Shown here: positions 60,088 through 64,000 of the stretch, one piece after another | Layout of the letters: each line of letters begins with the position of its first letter | Numbering within the stretch: position 1 is the stretch's first letter | DNA from: Bradyrhizobium iriomotense | GTDB taxonomy: Bacteria; Pseudomonadota; Alphaproteobacteria; Rhizobiales; Xanthobacteraceae | Assembly (NCBI RefSeq): GCF_018130765.1 | Contig: NZ_JAFCJZ010000018.1 | Location: 110,065-174,064 of the forward strand | DNA: 64,000 nucleotides | Reading direction: 5' to 3' | Translations under genes and position numbers: made by a program | Notes under the pieces: model-generated | What the model saw: only the letters and a program-made list of their open reading frames with translations | The model's database searches: none | What the model was told of the DNA's origin: nothing

Positions 60088-62229
60088 ATGGTCGACGTCA
60101 CCGCGGGACAGGGCGTAGGCGGCGCGAAGCCCGGCGTCCCCTCCCTCAACGAGATCGTCAACATTCTCAAGCGCGGCGACATCGCGCTGGCGCTCGGCAT
60201 CCTCACCATCCTGGTGGTGCTGATCCTCCCCCTGCCCGCGATCGTGCTGGACCTGTTCCTGGCGATCTCGATCACGCTCTCGATCCTGATCCTGATGACG
60301 TCGCTGTTCATCCAGGCGCCGTTGGAATTCTCGGCCTTCCCGACCATCCTGCTGATCTCGACCATGCTGCGCCTGTCGCTCAACATGGCCTCGACCCGCC
60401 TGATCCTGTCGCATGGGCACGAGGGCACGGATGCCGCCGGTCACGTCATCGAGGCGTTCGGCAGCTTCGTGATGGGCGGCAATTTCGTCATCGGCATCAT
60501 CGTCTTCGCCATCCTGATCATCGTCAACTTCGTCGTCATCACCAAGGGTTCGGGCCGTATCGCCGAAGTCGCAGCGCGCTTCCACCTCGACGCCATGCCC
60601 GGCAAGCAGATGGCGATCGACGCCGACCTCTCCGCCGGACTGATCGACGAGAAGGTCGCCAAGCAGCGGCGCAAGGAGCTCGAGGACGAGAGCGGCTTCT
60701 TCGGCGCCATGGACGGTGCCTCCAAATTCGTCCGCGGCGACGCCATCGCCGGCCTTCTGATCGTCTTCATCAACGTCGTCGGCGGCATGATCATCGGCGT
60801 GGCGCAGCAGGGCATGTCTTTCGCCGATGCCGGCCGCAGCTACACGCTGCTGACGGTGGGTGACGGCCTCGTCACCCAGGTGCCGGCGCTGATCGTCTCG
60901 ACCGCGGCTGGCCTGCTCGTCTCCAAGGCCGGCGTGTCCGGCGCCGCCGACAAGGCGCTGATGAAGCAGTTCTCCGGCTATCCGCAGGCGCTGGCGATGT
61001 CCTCGGCGGTGATGCTGGTGCTGGCGGCGCTGCCGGGCATTCCGACCATCCCCTTCCTGGCGCTCGGTGCCGGCGCCGGCGCGCTGGCTTGGCACGCGCG
61101 CAACCACAAGCGCACCGCGGTGAAGGCCGAGGAAGCCGCCAACGCCGCGCCTGCCGCCGGTGCACCGGGTGCAGCCGGCGCCGCCGCGGCGGAAGAGCCG
61201 ATCTCGGCCGCGCTCAAGATCGACGACCTCAAGATCGAGCTCGGCTATGCCCTGCTGCCGCTCGTCAACGGGCCCGACGGCACCGACCGCCTCACCGAGC
61301 AGATCAAGGCGCTGCGCCGCTCGCTCGCGATCGAGATGGGTTTTGTGATGCCGGCGGTACGCATCCTCGACAACGTCCAGCTCGAGGCCAACACCTACAT
61401 CATCAAGATCAAGGAGGTCGACGCCGGCACCGGCAAGATCTGGCCGAACCAGTTCATGGTCATGGATCCCGGCGGCAGCCAGGTTCAGGTGCCCGGCATC
61501 CACACCACCGAGCCGACCTTCGGCCTGCCCGCGACCTGGGTCGATGCCAGCCTCAAGGAAGAAGCTTCGCTCAAGGGCTACACCGTCGTCGACGCCGCGA
61601 CCGTGCTCTCGACCCATCTCACCGAGCTGCTCAAGGCCAACATGTCGGACCTGCTCTCCTACGGCGAGGTGCAGAAGCTGCTCAAGGAGCTGCCGAAGGA
61701 GCAGAGCGAGCTGGTCAAGGACATCGTCCCCGGACAGGTCACGGTCTCCGGCATCCAGCGCGTGCTGCAGCTGCTGCTCGCCGAGCGCATCTCGATCCGC
61801 GACCTCTCGACCATCCTCGAAGGCATCGCGGACTCACTCGCCTTCTCGCGCAATCCCTCCACCATGGTCGAGCACGTCCGCGCCCGCCTCGCCCGGCAGA
61901 TCTGCGCCCAAAACACCTCCTACAACGGCTATCTGCCGCTGATCGCGCTGTCGGCGCGGTGGGAGCAGGCCTTCGCCGAATCCATCATCGGCCAGGGCGA
62001 GGAGCGCAGCCTCGCCATGCAGCCCTCGAAGCTGTCGGAATTCATGACCGCCGTGCGCGAGGCCTTCGAGCGCGCCGCCCGCGAAGGCGAGGCGCCGGTG
62101 CTGGTCACCTCTGCGGCAATTCGTCCCTTTGTGCGCTCACTCGTCGAGCGGTTCCGCGCCCAGACCACCGTGCTGTCGCAGGCTGAAATCCACCCCAGGG
62201 CGAGGTTGAAAACGGTCGGAAGCATCTGA
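60088..62229 (+). CDS. flhA: Flagellar type III export gate protein FlhA
   Basis: The 713-aa protein is a FHIPEP-family export gate component. It has about eight membrane helices in residues 20-320, with LPAIVLDLFLAISITLSILI and the signature region SAFPTILLISTMLRLSLN. The cytoplasmic part includes the FlhA linker and the domain that docks export chaperones (IELGYALLPLVNGPDG, LARQICAQNTSYNGYLPLIA). The ATG at 60088 has GGGGAGG at 60073-60079; a GTG at 59986 would add 34 residues. No other flagellar gene is in the window, so flhA stands apart. Confidence 0.93.
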   Translation: MVDVTAGQGVGGAKPGVPSLNEIVNILKRGDIALALGILTILVVLILPLPAIVLDLFLAISITLSILILMTSLFIQAPLEFSAFPTILLISTMLRLSLNMASTRLILSHGHEGTDAAGHVIEAFGSFVMGGNFVIGIIVFAILIIVNFVVITKGSGRIAEVAARFHLDAMPGKQMAIDADLSAGLIDEKVAKQRRKELEDESGFFGAMDGASKFVRGDAIAGLLIVFINVVGGMIIGVAQQGMSFADAGRSYTLLTVGDGLVTQVPALIVSTAAGLLVSKAGVSGAADKALMKQFSGYPQALAMSSAVMLVLAALPGIPTIPFLALGAGAGALAWHARNHKRTAVKAEEAANAAPAAGAPGAAGAAAAEEPISAALKIDDLKIELGYALLPLVNGPDGTDRLTEQIKALRRSLAIEMGFVMPAVRILDNVQLEANTYIIKIKEVDAGTGKIWPNQFMVMDPGGSQVQVPGIHTTEPTFGLPATWVDASLKEEASLKGYTVVDAATVLSTHLTELLKANMSDLLSYGEVQKLLKELPKEQSELVKDIVPGQVTVSGIQRVLQLLLAERISIRDLSTILEGIADSLAFSRNPSTMVEHVRARLARQICAQNTSYNGYLPLIALSARWEQAFAESIIGQGEERSLAMQPSKLSEFMTAVREAFERAAREGEAPVLVTSAAIRPFVRSLVERFRAQTTVLSQAEIHPRARLKTVGSI

Positions 62230-62423
62230 TTTGCCTTAAGAAGCCGTGTGTTTTTCGGCCACAGGCAAATGGTTTTTGAGTTCCTGGCGCCTTGTCGACC
62301 AAAGGCCGAAAAGGCGCCCGGCAGGCACATTATGGCGTTGAAATAATTATAAAAAAGAACGATCAAGGGCCGCCTTTGATCGCGATCTTTCACGTCGTAT
62401 CACGCTCTTGTGATCGCCTCTTG

Positions 62424-62449
62424 GGAACGAATCCCGCCAATACTAGGTT
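62424..62449 (+). promoter_or_regulatory. EcfG-like promoter
   Basis: GGAAC (62424-62428), 17-base spacer, GGTT (62446-62449), one mismatch from the consensus GGAAC-N16/17-CGTT. It lies about 74 bases upstream of the 62524 start codon. The region between flhA and this site (62230-62423) has a 17-base-loop stem GGCGCCTT at 62286-62318 and no gene. Confidence 0.4.
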
Positions 62450-62523
62450 GTTGGGCACCGGAAGTATGAACCTGCCTCAAACGGCCGGCGACTACTTCGG
62501 GTAGGTGGCGGCAGGAGGCTTCC

Positions 62524-62724
62524 ATGAACCACTCGATCTACAGCGCCGATCGCGCGACCCATTTGAAGATTGTGGTCGTCGCCCTCGTCGCAGGGATCGC
62601 GGTGGCGGGCTTCGGCATCACGGCACGCTCGGGTTCGGACGAAGGTCTGACTCAGACGGCCCGCGTCATCAAGGCCGGCAAGCCGGTCGTTATCACCAGC
62701 TCGAACGCGTCCCTCGTTCGATAA
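62524..62724 (+). CDS. Small single-span membrane protein
   Basis: The 66-aa protein has one hydrophobic helix at residues 15-34 (LKIVVVALVAGIAVAGFGI), a short cytoplasmic N-terminus and an external C-terminal half (TQTARVIKAGKPVVITSSN). AGGAGG (62513-62518) fixes the ATG. No family assigned; similar proteins occur in many copies in Bradyrhizobium from memory. An EcfG-like promoter lies upstream, suggesting a stress-related role. Confidence 0.72.
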   Translation: MNHSIYSADRATHLKIVVVALVAGIAVAGFGITARSGSDEGLTQTARVIKAGKPVVITSSNASLVR

Positions 62725-63182
62725 GGAGATTTGACGAGTTTTGTGAATTCACGCGGCTCTTTACCAGCCCCCCAAAGTTGCCACGTGGATATGTAGACGA
62801 CCCCAACCCCAAGTCGACTACAGAAAGCGCCCGCCCCCCACGGGCGCTTTCTCACGTCTGGGGTGTGTTGCGCCGCTCTCTCCTCTCGTGTCCCGGACGC
62901 GCTGTGAGCCCACAACTGCATCATCCTCGTCATTGCGAGCGCAGCGAAGCAATCCAGGAGCTTCCGCGGCTGCGGTGTCCATTCCGTCATCCCCGCGCAA
63001 CCGCGAAGCGGTTGTCGCTGGAGGTGCGAGTGGCGCAGTGCACCTGCACTGCGTCGCGAGCCTCGAAGGATGAACGGCCGAGACGCAGCTGGGCCGTCGC
63101 CCTTCGAGGGCCGCTGAAGGAGCGGCCACCTCCAGCGACAACGGCTTCGCCGTTGCGCGGGGGTGACGGTGATCGGTAAGCG
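62725..63182. repeat. Intergenic repeats: REP-like unit and large imperfect inverted repeat
   Basis: No gene seen. At 62926-62958 a CTCGTCATTGCGAGCGCAGC-type unit familiar from Bradyrhizobium occurs. Two 43-base arms, 62984-63026 and 63127-63169, are complementary with about three mismatches (left begins CCGTCATCCCCGCGC), separated by 100 bases. Short open frames here are products of the repeat composition and have no homology I recognise. Confidence 0.7.
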
Positions 63183-64000
63183 CTCGCCGCAACATTGGAC
63201 TTCTGAAACGTTAAAGACACCTTCGCGCTCTCGCGGCATCTTTCGCCCGAGCTATGCTTCGTCGCTTCACCCTCGAATGAAAGAGGGCGCAGGGAAGACC
63301 GGGTGCCGGCCGGGCACCCACGGTCCACTGTGCGAAAGGTGGCAACAAGAATCTGCACAGCGGCATACAGGTGTAGCCAGACATCCGGCCTTCCCTGCGC
63401 AGTGGGCTTACGGCTTATGTCGTGCTCTCCCCAGGGAGCGTTGCACTATTGCCCCCGTCGCCTTGCGGATGACTGACGCGAGGGCCCGGTTGGGCCGCAC
63501 ACATCACCACAAGACTTGGCGCACAGACCCCGGGCGCCAGGACCATACGATTTTGCCGTACGCAGATCGCACCGGTCGTGTGCGCTACGTTTTTGCTCAC
63601 GGTCGCCCGCCCTGCAAAAACCTTCGCGCCGATGTGACCCACGTCCACCGCCGCCCGCCCCGCGTTCGTGACGATCGCGATACGCCCCTCTTCCTTGGGC
63701 CGGGTTGCGCGACACATACGCCGTTTCCGAATTTCGGTAAATATGAATATTTTTGCCGGCGCGGGTTGACCGATAAGCTGGGTGTTTTGCCCGTCAGGCA
63801 ACGCAAGGGCTTGTGGCTGGGCCACCCGCCGAACAGCGCTCGATCAGCCGCCTCTGGTCAAATTTCTGCAACTGGAATCAAAGCTGATGGTCAGCGAACT
63901 GCACCGCAAGGTCAGCCATGGGCCTTGGTCGTGTAAAAACGTCTTGGAGGAGATCGTCTCTGAGAGCCAAATGCGTGGGGCTCAGGCCGCGATCGCAGCG
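63183..64000. repeat. Probable high-copy Bradyrhizobium intergenic repeat region, no credible gene
   Basis: A 257-codon frame crosses 63163-63936, but it has a low-complexity mix rich in Arg, Pro, His and Gly and no fold. The stretch around 63280-63420 (in that frame KEGAGKTGCRPGTHGPLC) matches, from memory, spurious peptides seen repeatedly in Bradyrhizobium annotations, so this is most likely a repeated non-coding or degenerate element. The last 170 bases (63831-64000) show no gene, promoter or repeat that I can support. Confidence 0.5.

Noticed and set aside
62286..62318. Stem GGCGCCTT with 17-base loop after flhA as terminator
   Set aside because: The loop is long and no T run follows; at best a weak structure, so it was not called as a terminator.
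63163..63936. A 257-codon frame at the right end
   Set aside because: Low-complexity Arg/Pro/His composition, no ribosome site, and sequence resembling repeated non-coding DNA in Bradyrhizobium.
1..64000. CRISPR arrays, insertion sequences, prophage genes, rRNA or tRNA genes
   Set aside because: No regularly spaced repeats, transposase or integrase-like motifs, phage structural genes or structural RNA sequences were seen on either strand.

Overview
The window reads as a chromosomal segment of a Bradyrhizobium-type alphaproteobacterium. The supporting signs are high GC, many 4-nt ATGA/GTGA gene overlaps, families common in that group (small DUF6894-type proteins, orphan Bug and LivJ-type binding proteins, XRE-cupin regulators, EcfG-like promoters) and palindromic intergenic repeats of the kind scattered through Bradyrhizobium genomes. 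I see no tRNA or rRNA gene, CRISPR array, insertion sequence or prophage. The assignment to genus is inference.

Layout. 1-1429: the N-terminal part of a membrane adenylate/guanylate cyclase cut by the window edge. 1661-4283: a four-gene bufferin (copper-binding modified peptide) operon, bufA-bufB-bufC-doxX, behind a SigF-like ECF promoter. 4290-10193: a TetR regulator with two palindromic operators between a CMD/SDR pair and a divergent operon (LivJ-type binding protein, metallo-hydrolase, Bug binding protein, glyoxalase-fold protein), probably a catabolic unit. 10286-12688: a methyltransferase and an L,D-transpeptidase. 12978-17783: an export-polysaccharide group (flippase, glycosyltransferase, Tat-exported GH10 xylanase-like enzyme, DUF6492 transferase). 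17878-22139: a giant cyclase-ATPase-TPR protein translationally coupled to an isoaspartyl-methyltransferase-like protein.

22276-30977 is the most unusual part. It holds a two-module NRPS (A-T-C-A-T-C) whose first A domain looks like an oxalyl-CoA-synthetase-type ligase and whose second lacks the Asp that normally binds the alpha-amine. It is followed by a 55-aa lysine-rich protein, an Sfp-type phosphopantetheinyl transferase and a luciferase-like monooxygenase.

31036-46712 is mostly metabolic. It has a polyamine/amino-acid theme: an acetylpolyamine-amidohydrolase-like protein, gamma-glutamyltransferase, a PuuB-like oxidase, a polar amino acid ABC transporter, DadA, an omega-aminotransferase and two XRE-cupin regulators. 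It also contains periplasmic sugar-dehydrogenase-like proteins and a frameshifted enoyl-CoA hydratase. 46899-55179 carries a secreted LprI-like protein, a PaoABC-type molybdenum hydroxylase with a divergent TetR gene, a DUF4864 protein and an MFS transporter. 55331-59734 is a six-gene copper-handling operon (His-rich protein, lipoprotein, CusC-like outer membrane factor, multicopper oxidase, cupredoxin, CusF-like protein) with no inner-membrane pump. 60088-62229 is flhA. 62725-64000 is a repeat-rich stretch with no credible gene.

Two separate copper systems (bufferin and cop-type) therefore lie about 50 kb apart. At least two small exported or membrane proteins appear to be tied to the EcfG general stress response.
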